In this document: positions 9,108 through 18,099 of the stretch, one piece after another
Numbering within the stretch: position 1 is the stretch's first letter
Layout: each line of letters starts with the position of its first letter
Source: a virus
Strand: one strand, 5' to 3'
Virus record (IMG/VR): IMGVR_UViG_3300029953_000080
Location: 1-38,911 of that record
Length of the DNA stretch: 38,911 nucleotides
Made by a program: the position numbers and the translations under genes
Notes under the pieces: model-generated
The model's input: the letters and a program-made list of their open reading frames with translations, nothing else
Told to the model about the DNA's origin: nothing
Databases searched by the model: none

Positions 9108-9135
9108 TTTATATGAATGAGGATAGCACCGTCAA
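9108..9135 (-). promoter_or_regulatory. Leftward promoter for head genes
   Basis: On the minus strand, TTGACG (9135-9130) and TATAAA (9113-9108) are separated by 16 bp. They lie between the large terminase stop and the gene starting at 9081, which would give a separate transcript for the head module. It lacks the TGn extension seen in the early promoters. Confidence 0.55.
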
Positions 9136-9151
9136 TCCCCTAGGCCATTCC

Positions 9152-10726
9152 TTAGTTAGATTGCTCCATTTCACGAAACCCAAGCCTTTTAAATGCAGCA
9201 GCGTCTTCTATATTTACTCGTACAGTGCCGTTGGTAGCGACTACATATTTGATACCATTTTTACCAAATATAGTAGGAACTTCTGGATTGTTGCTGCCCA
9301 TAAGCACGGTTTTGATTTCTACTTTCTCAGCCTTGATATCCACTCCACCGTTAGCAGCCAAGCGGCGATAATACTCAAATATACCCTGGCTATCCATGTC
9401 ACCAAGAAGAACTTCAGTAACCAGCCACACCATAGCATCCATTCGGTCTGGAGAGTATCCGGCTTTGGTTCTGTTAAAACCAGTCGTAAAAGCTGTCATC
9501 TGGTCTTCAAGTTTATTAAACACTCCGCGATGGTGGACCTTATTTTGATCATATAATGCGGACACAGGCTCAGCCCGCGCAACTTTACCTCGCGAAGCCC
9601 GAACACCCTTAAATGGTATGCTAGAATTAATACCAGTAATAGTGTTCTCCACCATATCACCGCCGTTGTTTACCTCCCCAATAATAAGATCAGCTTGATA
9701 TTTATGATAGAGTTTAATAGCAAGCTCACCCCATTCATTTGGAGTATACTTACCTGAGGCATCTTCAAGGATATGAGCATGACCCTCAGCATCACACCCA
9801 CCAACAATAACTCCAGTTTCGTCACTGCCTTCTTCAGTAGAAGCAGCAGGATCAATAGATACAACAATACGTTCAAGTTGAAGTTCCTCAATTCTCGCCA
9901 CAGATGGCAAACGGTTGCGGTCTATAACCTCATTGGACCATAGCGCACCTTGGATGTCCTCAAGAATTTCTGCTTCAAGTTCCTGTCTTCCCAAACGTGT
10001 ACCAGTGTACTGACTGATAAGAATTTGAAAGTTACGAGAAAGGTTGGAAAAATTCTCAGACGTGCTACCACGGGTAACAATAACCCGCAGATCCTTTAGG
10101 GTTTGATTGCGTTCGGTAATCTTGCCTACAGACAAGTCAACCAGATTGCGAATAAGCTGAATTGGCTTAGGAGTAGTAGTGAGCAAAGCATATGAATGGT
10201 TACCTAATCGCAAACCAAACATTGCTTGGTCAAACATTTCCCTGGCACCACCCTTAACCTGATCCCAAGCGGCCAACTCGTCTCCCCATAACCTATGACA
10301 CTGAGGACCACGGGCACGCTCTGGTGCTTCAGCCGAGAACCCACGGATAATGCTGCCGTTAGTCAGGTATATTTCACCGAGGGAACGGTTGTAACCATGG
10401 GGTTTAATGCACTCGGGGGGTATGATACCAATCAAACCAGACTCACCCTCATAACAAACCGACCGTAAATCACCATGGGTACTAGCTACAACGTGAGTAA
10501 TAGTATTCTTTTCATTCCAAGTATCCCATGCCACTTTCTCTGCAGCCAAACGAGTCTTACCGTTCCCTCGGCCAGCCAAATATAACCAAATATCCCAATC
10601 CTGGCCGGGGGGTGGTAGTTGGTTCGGTCGCGCAGTGTCAATCCATGACTTCCGGTGCGCAAGCATTTTGATGCGCGCCGTCTGGCTGGTAAGATTGCGC
10701 ATGGTATATTCAGGAAGTTCGTTCAT
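9152..10726 (-). CDS. terL: Terminase large subunit
   Basis: The large terminase is the ATPase-nuclease motor that pumps DNA into the prohead and cuts genome ends. In this 524-residue protein the Walker A is GRGNGKT (residues 52-58), the Walker B is LWGDE (146-150), and the coupling motif LLTTTPKP is at about 181-188. The RNase H-like nuclease carries VVSIDPAAS with Asp 292, followed by LIIGEVNNGGDMV and later PDRMDAMVW, consistent with the further acidic metal ligands. Length and motif order are normal. It overlaps the upstream membrane-protein gene by ATGA (10723-10726). The small subunit is six or seven genes upstream rather than adjacent, which is unusual. Confidence 0.95.
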   Translation of the reverse strand: MNELPEYTMRNLTSQTARIKMLAHRKSWIDTARPNQLPPPGQDWDIWLYLAGRGNGKTRLAAEKVAWDTWNEKNTITHVVASTHGDLRSVCYEGESGLIGIIPPECIKPHGYNRSLGEIYLTNGSIIRGFSAEAPERARGPQCHRLWGDELAAWDQVKGGAREMFDQAMFGLRLGNHSYALLTTTPKPIQLIRNLVDLSVGKITERNQTLKDLRVIVTRGSTSENFSNLSRNFQILISQYTGTRLGRQELEAEILEDIQGALWSNEVIDRNRLPSVARIEELQLERIVVSIDPAASTEEGSDETGVIVGGCDAEGHAHILEDASGKYTPNEWGELAIKLYHKYQADLIIGEVNNGGDMVENTITGINSSIPFKGVRASRGKVARAEPVSALYDQNKVHHRGVFNKLEDQMTAFTTGFNRTKAGYSPDRMDAMVWLVTEVLLGDMDSQGIFEYYRRLAANGGVDIKAEKVEIKTVLMGSNNPEVPTIFGKNGIKYVVATNGTVRVNIEDAAAFKRLGFREMEQSN

Positions 10727-11031
10727 GATCCGTGTCTAAATGAGGAATAGAGGGTGCCTAAAGCCGTCAAGGCGCTTAGAAACAGGGCACCAGCAGACAT
10801 TATGGTTGTGCTATGGCTTTTTTCTTCTCTGTCTTCGGTTTCCTGCGCTGTCGAATGTCGAGTTTGATTAAGCTCGATGCGATTAACCGTAGCAAGAACA
10901 ACCTGCATAGTTGAATTTAAAGCACGTATATCTTCTTTAGCGCGGCCAAGCTCATTAATGGCAACAGCCAGCCTTACCTGATCGGAACCCTCTGGCATAC
11001 CATCAATCTCCTCTTTATCTTGATTAGACAT
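10723..11031 (-). CDS. Coiled-coil single-pass membrane protein, holin candidate
   Basis: This 102-residue protein has a helical N-terminal region with a heptad-like pattern (NELGRAKEDIRALNSTMQVV, then ATVNRIELNQ), a charged stretch (TEDREEKSHST) and one C-terminal membrane segment (IMSAGALFLSALTALGTLY) ending in a short basic tail. This architecture resembles XhlA-type phage membrane proteins involved in lysis. Its position beside large terminase, away from any visible lysin, makes holin only one option; a virion-associated membrane anchor is another. It overlaps terL by ATGA. Confidence 0.55.
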   Translation of the reverse strand: MSNQDKEEIDGMPEGSDQVRLAVAINELGRAKEDIRALNSTMQVVLATVNRIELNQTRHSTAQETEDREEKSHSTTIMSAGALFLSALTALGTLYSSFRHGS

Positions 11032-11042
11032 ACAAATGATCC

Positions 11043-11336
11043 TTATGAAGGAACATTTGGCACAACAGGCACTATTCCAGAGCGTGTGGCCAAGTACCCA
11101 TCAACCGTTACCACGCTGCATGACAACTCTGGATAAGCAAGGCTGGAGCCAGCCATTATTTTAAAAATTACTTTGCCACCCACCACCTGGAGTGTATTGA
11201 CAACAATGGAAATACCCGCTCCAACGGTTACCATTGGAGTACCAGAAATGGCATCACCTGTTGTAAGCCAACCAGTAAAGTCAAAGCTAAACCAGGCATT
11301 GTCTCCAAACGCCATGGCACCAAACTTATATGGCAT
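11043..11336 (-). CDS. Small Ig-like protein, fibre-tail adaptor candidate
   Basis: This 97-residue all-beta protein begins MPYKFGAMAFGDNAWFSFDF and continues with alternating strands (ISIVVNTLQVVGGKVIFKIM, then LSCSVVTVDGYL) that look like a single Ig-like domain. Small proteins of this kind in fibre modules are commonly described as fibre-tail adaptors. It sits between a 262-residue fibre-region protein and the membrane protein, 11 bases from each. The adaptor role is inferred from fold pattern and place. Confidence 0.55.
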   Translation of the reverse strand: MPYKFGAMAFGDNAWFSFDFTGWLTTGDAISGTPMVTVGAGISIVVNTLQVVGGKVIFKIMAGSSLAYPELSCSVVTVDGYLATRSGIVPVVPNVPS

Positions 11337-11347
11337 CTCGATACACC

Positions 11348-12136
11348 TTACTTGGTTATTGTCAGAGTACGCAGATCAGTAGGCACTACAAAAGATCTAA
11401 GGTCAGGTTGCACCACAAAAATTTGATCTGGTACAATATAAATGTTAATTGGTGCTGAAGTTCCGCCATTATATGACATCTGCAACGGTTGCGAGAATAT
11501 AAATGAAATGCTATATGCCCACTCAGCAGGAGAAATCAGGGTACGAAACATTCCCGCCGATGTATAGTTTTGAACTTTTTGATCCACATAAATACTGGCA
11601 ACAGTCGAAACGGGCTGAATGGCATCTAACTTAACACCGGATTTAAGCGAAGCCGGAACAACGGTGTCTGCTACAAACTTAGTGTTACCATATAACGGCA
11701 AATTCTGATCTTTACGCGTTACTACGCCAAAGCTAATTGGTATATTAGTATCCCAAGACGTTACAAGGGCCGAGGACAACCAAGAAACAGAGGAGTTAAT
11801 ACTACCATATGACAGTTTAAGCATGAATGCTGGTGAGTTATAGTTTACCTGCAAACTAATAAACCATGCAATTGTGCTATTATAATTGATCTGTGTATTT
11901 CCAATTGTAAATTTTGGAACGATCAAATCCATTTTAGTATTGAGTGTATATTGAAATGGAGCATTATTGTTCGTTTGTATATTAGACAGTGTTGCATTTT
12001 TAGCATAAATATTGTTTAATATAGAACCCTGTATATATACACCGGAATTATAATCAATAGATATAGTAAATCCACTAATGATATATGGTTGACCAGCAAA
12101 AGGTAACTCACCAAATGATGATATACCAAAACTCAT
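11348..12136 (-). CDS. AT-rich fibre-region protein of unknown function
   Basis: This 262-residue protein starts MSFGISSFGELPFAGQP, an N-terminus often seen in phage tail-fibre-region proteins. The rest is strand-rich and full of Asn, Ser, Tyr and Ile (IQTNNNAPFQYTLNTKM, SFIFSQPLQMSYNGG). Its DNA is visibly more AT-rich than the fibre gene upstream, so it probably has a different origin. No enzymatic motif is seen. It could be a baseplate or fibre accessory protein binding host surface structures. Its start overlaps a possible 21-codon ORF by ATGA. Confidence 0.55.
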   Translation of the reverse strand: MSFGISSFGELPFAGQPYIISGFTISIDYNSGVYIQGSILNNIYAKNATLSNIQTNNNAPFQYTLNTKMDLIVPKFTIGNTQINYNSTIAWFISLQVNYNSPAFMLKLSYGSINSSVSWLSSALVTSWDTNIPISFGVVTRKDQNLPLYGNTKFVADTVVPASLKSGVKLDAIQPVSTVASIYVDQKVQNYTSAGMFRTLISPAEWAYSISFIFSQPLQMSYNGGTSAPINIYIVPDQIFVVQPDLRSFVVPTDLRTLTITK

Positions 12137-12198
12137 GTGGACGCGACTGACAGATTAAGAATTTGCGTCATTCGCGCCTGAGTGAGTTTGCAGGCCAT
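12133..12198 (-). CDS. Possible 21-residue peptide between fibre genes
   Basis: An ATG at 12198, one base after the upstream stop, opens a 21-codon frame (MACKLTQARM...) whose TGA overlaps the ATG of the next gene. The tight spacing on both sides is what one expects of a real coupled gene or of a coupling leader. No good Shine-Dalgarno is seen and length gives no statistical support. Confidence 0.25.
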   Translation of the reverse strand: MACKLTQARMTQILNLSVAST

Positions 12199-12199
12199 C

Positions 12200-12676
12200 T
12201 CATATTTCCACGGTTGAGGCGGCGAGATAGAGCGCGTCGATTTCAGCCCCCCCGAGGCCAAGCGCTCCGGCGATGCCCGCGAGTGTCGGGCTGCTGCGCG
12301 TCACGTCGGGGTTGCCTGTCCACGCGATTTGCAGCTCGATGTCCGACGACTGCGCAGCGATCACGGCGCTTGCGGCTGCGAGCATCGTTTGCGACGGGTT
12401 GGCCGGGTTTGGCGTGCGGTTGAGCGCGATTTTGATTTTCCAGAGGGGCACGCTTGTAACCTGGGCGACCATCTGCGCGGTGGTCGGGACCAGCGGCGTG
12501 GGAGGCGTGTCGCCCTCCAGCGTGTGCATGGCAAAATACCCCGCCGCGCTGGCCTCGGCACACGGCCCGCATGTCAGGCCGCCCCCCGTCCAAGTGCCGT
12601 CCGGTGCCTGCATGACAGTTACCATCTGGCCGGTGGATGAGTTGGTTGCGAAAGTCGCTGTGATCGTTTCGGACAT
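12200..12676 (-). CDS. Hypothetical protein downstream of tail fibre
   Basis: This 158-residue GC-rich gene follows the tail fibre with no gap. The N-terminal third has strands and a GGGLTCGPCAEA stretch with a C-x2-C pair. The rest is Ala/Thr-rich with helices (TMLAAASAVIAAQSSDIELQ). The gene position fits a fibre chaperone or cap, but the sequence shows no recognisable chaperone motif. GC content and codon use match the fibre gene, so the two probably moved as one cassette. Confidence 0.5.
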   Translation of the reverse strand: MSETITATFATNSSTGQMVTVMQAPDGTWTGGGLTCGPCAEASAAGYFAMHTLEGDTPPTPLVPTTAQMVAQVTSVPLWKIKIALNRTPNPANPSQTMLAAASAVIAAQSSDIELQIAWTGNPDVTRSSPTLAGIAGALGLGGAEIDALYLAASTVEI

Positions 12677-15592
12677 TTATAGACCCACCTGCATTGTTAG
12701 CCCTGCGGTCCCTGCGCCACCAGCAGTTGTCGATGGGGTAGATGGCGTGGTCGCGCTCGCCGCCGAGCCGAACGTGGTGGCGTTGAAACCAGCCGACGAT
12801 ACCGAGCTACCCGAGGCGATGCCGGTCGTGCTGCCGGTCTGCGTCAGGACCAGCACCTCAACGTGCCCGTGCTGCCCGCCCTGCCCGCCCTGCCCGCCTT
12901 TTCCGGTGCCGGTGCCAGTGCCGCCCGCCCCGCCCGCCCCGCCGGAGACATCGATAGCGTTGGCAATCGGGGAGCCGGTCAGGCTCTCTGTGACAACATA
13001 GATGTCACCACCACCGCCGCCACCACCGGCTGCGCCACCTGCCGAGTTACCCGTGGCGGACGCATTGCCGCCCGCACCACCAACTGCGCCTTTGCTCTGG
13101 ATGATCGCGGTGTTGGTGTTGGTGCCGCGTGCAATGGTGCGGCAATTTAATTGGATGCCACCCGGCGAACCGCCGCCACCGCCGCCAGCGCCCGACAGAT
13201 TGGTGCCATCGCCGCCGCCCGCGCCACCACCTGACCCGCCGTTGGATGCAAATGTCTGCCCGGCCGTGCCGTTGCTATTGCCTCCGGACTGGAGATTTAT
13301 TTGCGGGGTGTTGCGCCACGCGGTTTGGTTGGGATTGGTGCTTGTGCCGCCCGCGCCACCAGCGTTGGTGCTCGCGCCGCCCGTGCCACCAACCCCACCG
13401 TAACCGCCACTGGATGCAGCGCTCCCGATATTCGCCGACGCACCACCTACCCCGGTCGATCCCGCCGCGCCATTCGAGCCGCCGTTCGCAGCACGCATAG
13501 CTGTGCCGCCGTAGCTGTTGATCCCACCGCCCGTCCCGGCAGTTGCACCAGATGCAGCGCCCCCGGCGTTGGCGACGATATAAATTGCCCCCGTCTGGGC
13601 CGCAGATAGATCACATACGCCTTGAGAAAAAATACGATAGGCTTGCGTGTTGATCGCCCCCGTCCCATTTATGGTCAGGGCGGCAGCGTGCAAGTCACGC
13701 GAGAGCGTCGTGGTGCCCGACGATATCACTACGATGCCATCGGCACCCGTCCCCCACAGCGGGGTGCCTGTGTATGGCGACTGTGAGACGCCGTTGTTTT
13801 GCAAAACCGGGATATTAACGGTGCCCCCGATGATCGACAGCGAGGTGGTTGACGCGTTGGTGGTCAGCCGTATTGCGCCCGAGGTATTGCGATACACAAG
13901 GTCGCCCGCCGCAGCATCGTTAACCCAGTTCCCAGCCGCGAACGCATAGCCGATCCAGGGGTTGGTACCCGGACCACCCGATCCGATGGCCGACGGCCCA
14001 GATGTGTCAAGGTTGAGCCACGTCCCGGTGTAGCCGGACCCTGAAAACCAACTCGGTGTGACCGTGAGACCCGACGTTCCCGATGCTACCGAGAAGACGC
14101 CGCCGGTCGTCACGCTACCGCCGTTTGCCCCTGCTAGCCCCAGATTAACAGCGCCGGTCCCGCTCGCCGTGATTGTCGGGGTGCCACCAGATGCGGCCTG
14201 GACGATGTTGATGCCGTTTATGCCCGAGGTGACAGACACCACGTTGATGATGGCGTGGGCCGCCCCATCCTCAAACATATAGGCGGTGCCGACGCCCTTG
14301 GCCTGGAAGATTTGTCCAATATTTGCGTCGGAACCCGCCACGCCGCGCAGCACGAAGCCACTGCCGGACGCACTGCCATAGTCGTTGCCGTGGTTGGCTA
14401 CTGCGGCGTTGTTTCCGGGGCCAAAGGACCAATCAACCCCGCGCAAGGTGCTTCCAAGCTGGACGCTCCCGCTTCCGTTGCCCTTCAGGGCCAGCGATCC
14501 GTTGGTAGTCTGAGCTGTGACTGTGTTGGTGGTGAGCGACAAAACAGTGGTGTTGCCGGTCGGATCAATCGTTGCCCCCGGCGACAGCCAAGCCGCGTTT
14601 GTGAACGTGCCATGAGAGAAATCCACGCCGTTTGCAACCGTCCCCGCCGATCCGGTGCCTGCGTGGGGATACCAGACGATCAACGTGCCGGTGGATGATA
14701 CGGGGTTGTAGCCCTGGTAAAGCCCAAAGCTCAGGCCGTATTGCAGCGTGTCGGTGCCGTCTGCGCCCCCGCTGGACGCCCCAAAATAAGTTGAGAACCG
14801 GCCCGACGGCGCGGTATTCCCCGACTGGTTGACGATCTGCAACCCGATGAGGTCGTTGAAGGACGACCCGGTTTTTGCTGCGATGTCAATCTCGCCACCA
14901 ACGACTTGGTCGATGTAGGTCGCGCCGGACAGTATGCGGGCGACAGCGTTGAACCCGTAATAGTGCCCGCTGTATGCGCCGGATGTGCCGTTGTCATTAT
15001 AAGCATTCTGCGTCAGGAACGTGGCAGCCGTGTAATACCCCGTATCCAACAGATTTGCTGTGGTGCCAACCTGGTTGTTGACAACATAAAGGCCTTGGTA
15101 TCCACCGGTTCCTGTGGAAAAATTGTGGTTTATGTAGCAGGCGTTATTTAGGCCGCTGCCGCCTGTGTTGCTGGACGTGTTTGTTACTGAAACAATGTTC
15201 CAGTCCTTCTCACCCGAGAAGGTTCCCGTCGCGGTCTCAGTGATGTTCAAGGACGTTCCGATGATCGCCCCACCCGGACCCGCCAGATACCGTTCGGCCG
15301 TCAGTGTGTTCGACACCAGAGTAGACCCGGTGAAATTCACCGCAGTCGTGCCACCGCTGGAGTTGTGTAGCACGGTCGTGCGTGTCAGCGTTCCGCTTGT
15401 CCATGTGCCGGTGCCCACTTCCCAGGGCACGCCGCTGGCATCGATGGCGAGGTAATCTACGGTATCGCCACTTGTGATGGACGGGATCGTGGAAAACGCG
15501 ACGAAGCCCGTTGACGGCGTGCCGAGCGTGAATGCAGCGGTGCCGGGTGCAGATATAGTCTCTTTAACCATGTCGCCATAGCGTTGTGCCAT
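12677..15592 (-). CDS. Glycine-rich tail fibre protein
   Basis: At 971 residues this is the largest gene of the window and a probable receptor-binding fibre. The first 110 residues (KETISAPGTAAFTLGTPSTG, then DYLAIDASGVPWEVGTGTWT and LTRTTVLHNSSGG) match the module that attaches fibres to phage tails. A long Thr/Ser/Gly repeat-like shaft follows. From about residue 670 to 900 the chain becomes collagen-like in composition (runs such as GGYGGVGGTGGASTNAGGAG), ending with a short beta tail. Very high GC and Gly codons mark it as mosaic compared with its AT-rich neighbour at 11,348. The host receptor cannot be told from sequence. Confidence 0.8.
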   Translation of the reverse strand: MAQRYGDMVKETISAPGTAAFTLGTPSTGFVAFSTIPSITSGDTVDYLAIDASGVPWEVGTGTWTSGTLTRTTVLHNSSGGTTAVNFTGSTLVSNTLTAERYLAGPGGAIIGTSLNITETATGTFSGEKDWNIVSVTNTSSNTGGSGLNNACYINHNFSTGTGGYQGLYVVNNQVGTTANLLDTGYYTAATFLTQNAYNDNGTSGAYSGHYYGFNAVARILSGATYIDQVVGGEIDIAAKTGSSFNDLIGLQIVNQSGNTAPSGRFSTYFGASSGGADGTDTLQYGLSFGLYQGYNPVSSTGTLIVWYPHAGTGSAGTVANGVDFSHGTFTNAAWLSPGATIDPTGNTTVLSLTTNTVTAQTTNGSLALKGNGSGSVQLGSTLRGVDWSFGPGNNAAVANHGNDYGSASGSGFVLRGVAGSDANIGQIFQAKGVGTAYMFEDGAAHAIINVVSVTSGINGINIVQAASGGTPTITASGTGAVNLGLAGANGGSVTTGGVFSVASGTSGLTVTPSWFSGSGYTGTWLNLDTSGPSAIGSGGPGTNPWIGYAFAAGNWVNDAAAGDLVYRNTSGAIRLTTNASTTSLSIIGGTVNIPVLQNNGVSQSPYTGTPLWGTGADGIVVISSGTTTLSRDLHAAALTINGTGAINTQAYRIFSQGVCDLSAAQTGAIYIVANAGGAASGATAGTGGGINSYGGTAMRAANGGSNGAAGSTGVGGASANIGSAASSGGYGGVGGTGGASTNAGGAGGTSTNPNQTAWRNTPQINLQSGGNSNGTAGQTFASNGGSGGGAGGGDGTNLSGAGGGGGGSPGGIQLNCRTIARGTNTNTAIIQSKGAVGGAGGNASATGNSAGGAAGGGGGGGDIYVVTESLTGSPIANAIDVSGGAGGAGGTGTGTGKGGQGGQGGQHGHVEVLVLTQTGSTTGIASGSSVSSAGFNATTFGSAASATTPSTPSTTAGGAGTAGLTMQVGL

Positions 15593-15606
15593 TTATTAGA
15601 GTCCTA

Positions 15607-16701
15607 TTAAACAGTCAGACCGCTGGGCCGGTAATCAACAAAGGTGTTGGCTGGTGCCTGACCAGGGGCCAGGGTCAAACGCGCCCAAAAGCACTGCGCC
15701 TGTGCAGCGGAATTCAATGCCGCCGTCTGTGCAGCCAGCATAATGGTCTGTGGTGCGGCACCAGTTGACCACGACCCAATACCAGATGCCGGGACCGTCT
15801 GGCGGTTTGTGGCGGTGATGGTGTCGTTCAGTGCAGAACACGGAACGATGTCAAACGCCCCACCGCCTGCATAAAGACCAGCCGGGTCGATTTGTTTGAT
15901 CAAGGTGGCCGAAGTCCAGGCGGTAGCACTATCGGTGTTCAGGATCGCGAATTTCTCGTAGTAATAACGGATCGAGCCGCCCGCCACATCTGCCGACGCT
16001 CCGCTGAATGGGCGCACCACTGAAGTGATTGGGTTGGGCAGGATCGGGAATACCATACCCGTCGCGATTTCATAAGTGGTGGTGGCATCCGGAATAGTGG
16101 TCCAATCCCGGTTTACCGCAATGACATCGGTGCCGTACTGGCCCGACCCGGTGCCAGAAGTAGAGCAGGCGTACCGGACCTGGTTGGCACCGGTACCACC
16201 CGTGGTGCGGATAACCATCCCGAGGGTCACGGAGGCCCCGTCCCCGGCCTGTAGCTTTATGACCGCTGGGGTAATACCGGTATGGTTGGCGGACCCGGCC
16301 TGACACGTGTGGGCGGCGATCGTGAGGGTATGTGCCATCACGGCCACGTCACCCACTGCAGCAGTGCTACCTGGGTTGGCCAAAGGACCGTTGACCGATG
16401 CCCCGGAAGTCGCAGCAAAGAGCAGACGGTTAAAAGTCTGAGTGCCAGCAACCTTGGTGGTGCCAGTCAGCGTAACCGCAGCAGGCGATTGCTGAATGCC
16501 ATAGCCATCAAGACCAACAATAACGCCTTTAGTGGCGGTATCCGAGGCCGAAGAACTGACCCAATCAATAAGCCCGTTCGCGGCCATGTCGGAAAACGAA
16601 ATCATGCGGGTCAGGTCTGCCGCCCCACCAACGGTAGAGCCATCAGCCTCTGGCATGTACGAAGTGCCGTAAATCTGGATTTCGGTGGGATAGACACTCA
16701 T
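15607..16701 (-). CDS. Probable virion structural protein
   Basis: This 364-residue protein has a Gly/Ala/Thr-rich beta composition typical of phage virion proteins (AATSGASVNGPLANPGST, then IRTTGGTGANQVRYACS), with no signal peptide or membrane segment. It sits between small terminase and the tail fibre, so it may be a fibre base, a head-fibre or a tail-surface protein. ATG 16701 is just downstream of the small terminase stop, with AAGGA nearby. No family is recognised with certainty. Confidence 0.55.
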   Translation of the reverse strand: MSVYPTEIQIYGTSYMPEADGSTVGGAADLTRMISFSDMAANGLIDWVSSSASDTATKGVIVGLDGYGIQQSPAAVTLTGTTKVAGTQTFNRLLFAATSGASVNGPLANPGSTAAVGDVAVMAHTLTIAAHTCQAGSANHTGITPAVIKLQAGDGASVTLGMVIRTTGGTGANQVRYACSTSGTGSGQYGTDVIAVNRDWTTIPDATTTYEIATGMVFPILPNPITSVVRPFSGASADVAGGSIRYYYEKFAILNTDSATAWTSATLIKQIDPAGLYAGGGAFDIVPCSALNDTITATNRQTVPASGIGSWSTGAAPQTIMLAAQTAALNSAAQAQCFWARLTLAPGQAPANTFVDYRPSGLTV

Positions 16702-16713
16702 TGTAGAAATTCC

Positions 16714-17268
16714 TTACTTTTGGAGGGCTTTTTCTTTTGCGATGCGCTCGACGTCCTCGGTCAGCTTATCCAGTTCTGCGGCCAACTCGGCATCCGTAGC
16801 GGTCTGCTCAGGATTGAACGCCTTAAGGCCATAAGCCTGACGCTCGATTTCGGTGGTGCGAACCATAACGCGGGACAGCTTCTCCAAAAGATCTGCAGGA
16901 GACTCCCGAGAACCAAGGCACGCCATCTGATTGCCTTCTGCATCCTTAAGCTCTTTGCCTGCGAGGATGATACCAAGACGATCAACCAGGGTGCTGGAAA
17001 TCGTGCGAAGGCGAGCGACATCCTTGCGGTGCATCGCAACTACTTGGGCTGCAGACATCGCCGCCTGTTCATTGGGATCAAAAGAAAACAGATGAACCAG
17101 TGGCTGTACTTTGTCTTCGGTCGGAGGAACTCGACGCACCCACCCATTCCTCTGAACCAGAGTGGACAAACGGGACCGAGAGACGTAGTACTTCTCGCAA
17201 AGCTCCTCGTTGGTAAGGATACCTGCTTGAAATTCTGATGCAAGTGCTGCTAGACGATCAGGTTCCAT
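16714..17268 (-). CDS. terS: Terminase small subunit candidate
   Basis: This 184-residue protein begins with a helix-turn-helix region, LTNEELCEKYYVSRSRLSTL (about residues 18-37), followed by QRNGWVRR, as in small terminases that recognise the packaging site. The C-terminal half is helical and acidic, suited to oligomer assembly and large-subunit contact. It is the first leftward gene after the divergent promoter region. A transcription regulator is the alternative reading, but the N-x-x-G-W-R-R end of the helix-turn-helix and the position at the head of the virion operon favour terminase. Confidence 0.68.
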   Translation of the reverse strand: MEPDRLAALASEFQAGILTNEELCEKYYVSRSRLSTLVQRNGWVRRVPPTEDKVQPLVHLFSFDPNEQAAMSAAQVVAMHRKDVARLRTISSTLVDRLGIILAGKELKDAEGNQMACLGSRESPADLLEKLSRVMVRTTEIERQAYGLKAFNPEQTATDAELAAELDKLTEDVERIAKEKALQK

Positions 17269-17296
17269 GAGAATACAAGTTTCCTAGGTTGAAGAG

Positions 17297-17325
17297 AGTG
17301 TAGCACGTGAGAAGTTATATGGGAA
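17297..17325 (-). promoter_or_regulatory. Leftward extended -10 promoter for the late operon
   Basis: On the minus strand TTCCCA (17325-17320) and TACACT (17302-17297) are 17 bp apart, and TGC precedes the -10 (a TGn extension). The predicted start lies about 20 bases before the small terminase ATG at 17268. This is the most likely entry point for the leftward arm. Confidence 0.5.
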
Positions 17326-17364
17326 TATATGGAGAATTACCTAGTTCATGGAAGCTGCATAATA

Positions 17365-17394
17365 TTGTATATGTGGGGGCATATGTGGTATACT
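17365..17394 (+). promoter_or_regulatory. Rightward extended -10 promoter of the early arm
   Basis: TGGTATACT (-10 at 17389-17394, TG extension included) stands 18 bp after a weak -35, TTGTAT (17365-17370). It lies 23 bases upstream of a perfect AGGAGG (17408-17413). It is back to back with the leftward promoter, so 17,269-17,417 is the divergent control region between the arms. Confidence 0.55.
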
Positions 17395-17417
17395 ATATAT
17401 ATCTTTAGGAGGGTAAA

Positions 17418-17474
17418 ATGGACTATAATACATATACTGAAAATGGCAAGCCCATGCGGGAGCGTTTTCAATGA
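17418..17474 (+). CDS. 18-residue coupled leader peptide
   Basis: The small frame MDYNTYTENGKPMRERFQ begins 4 bases after a perfect AGGAGG and ends in TGA overlapping the ATG of the next gene (ATGA at 17471-17474). The downstream gene lacks a good ribosome site of its own, so this peptide probably sets its translation by coupling. A regulatory leader is more likely than a functional protein, although a tiny early protein cannot be excluded. Confidence 0.5.
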   Translation: MDYNTYTENGKPMRERFQ

Positions 17475-17938
17475 CCACATACGGCAATCTGGTATCACTC
17501 CTGCGTCAATGGCGCACAGAAACACCCGATGCTTGGATACTACAGGCGGCAGATAGCATCGAGGACCTGGAACGCGAGGTGATGAAACTACGCGCAACCA
17601 TATCAGCCGCGCCTCCCGTTCTTAGCGACCAAGAAACCGAGGACGCACTGATACTCTCCGTGCCGGACGCTGGATTTGGCCGCGATAGGGCACAAGTAAC
17701 CATCGAAAATCTATCGAAGATTGGGTGTGTGATCGGTAGGCGCCACCTCGATCTTGAGCACTACAAAATCCGCGCCGCCGCTCTTGCCCATCAATGCGAC
17801 GAAAAAGACGCCCGCATTGAGGCGATGGAGGTCGAAATCGAGTGCAACAATGATCTGATCCGGCAGCTTGAAGGGAAGTATGCTGATCCCGACCGCCTCC
17901 GCGATGACCGAGACGAGCGGCGCCGGGGAGATTTTTAG
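17471..17938 (+). CDS. Early coiled-coil hypothetical protein
   Basis: This 155-residue hydrophilic protein has two helical regions with heptad-like spacing (ADSIEDLEREVMKLRATIS near 27-45 and ARIEAMEVEIECNNDLIRQL near 115-134), separated by a more compact middle. The C-terminus is strongly charged (DRLRDDRDERRRGDF). No family is recognised. As the first full gene of the early arm it is a candidate host-takeover protein, but this rests on position alone. Confidence 0.6.
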   Translation: MTTYGNLVSLLRQWRTETPDAWILQAADSIEDLEREVMKLRATISAAPPVLSDQETEDALILSVPDAGFGRDRAQVTIENLSKIGCVIGRRHLDLEHYKIRAAALAHQCDEKDARIEAMEVEIECNNDLIRQLEGKYADPDRLRDDRDERRRGDF

Positions 17939-17988
17939 TTATTCGAGTCAAGACCCGGCATCATCAATAGAGCGTTGCTACGACTGCG

Positions 17989-18099
17989 ATGGAACAGGAG
18001 AGCAGGGATTATTTGCCGATATACAGGGATAACATGACGTTAGAGGAGGCAAAGGAAGCGATAATGGAGGGAAAAGGATGGGTGATGAATAAAGCGTGA
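17989..18099 (+). CDS. Possible 36-residue peptide
   Basis: An ATG at 17989 opens a 36-codon frame (MEQESRDYLPIYRDNMTLEE...) in purine-rich DNA. No convincing Shine-Dalgarno precedes it; an internal ATG at 18034 also lacks one. A 16-base stretch near its end is repeated about 48 bases later, outside the frame. It may be a gene remnant. Confidence 0.25.
   Translation: MEQESRDYLPIYRDNMTLEEAKEAIMEGKGWVMNKA

Noticed and set aside
12863-13609. Proline-rich plus-strand open frames opposite the glycine-rich fibre
   Set aside because: Gly codons of the fibre read as Pro/Ala/Arg codons on the other strand; no ribosome sites are present.
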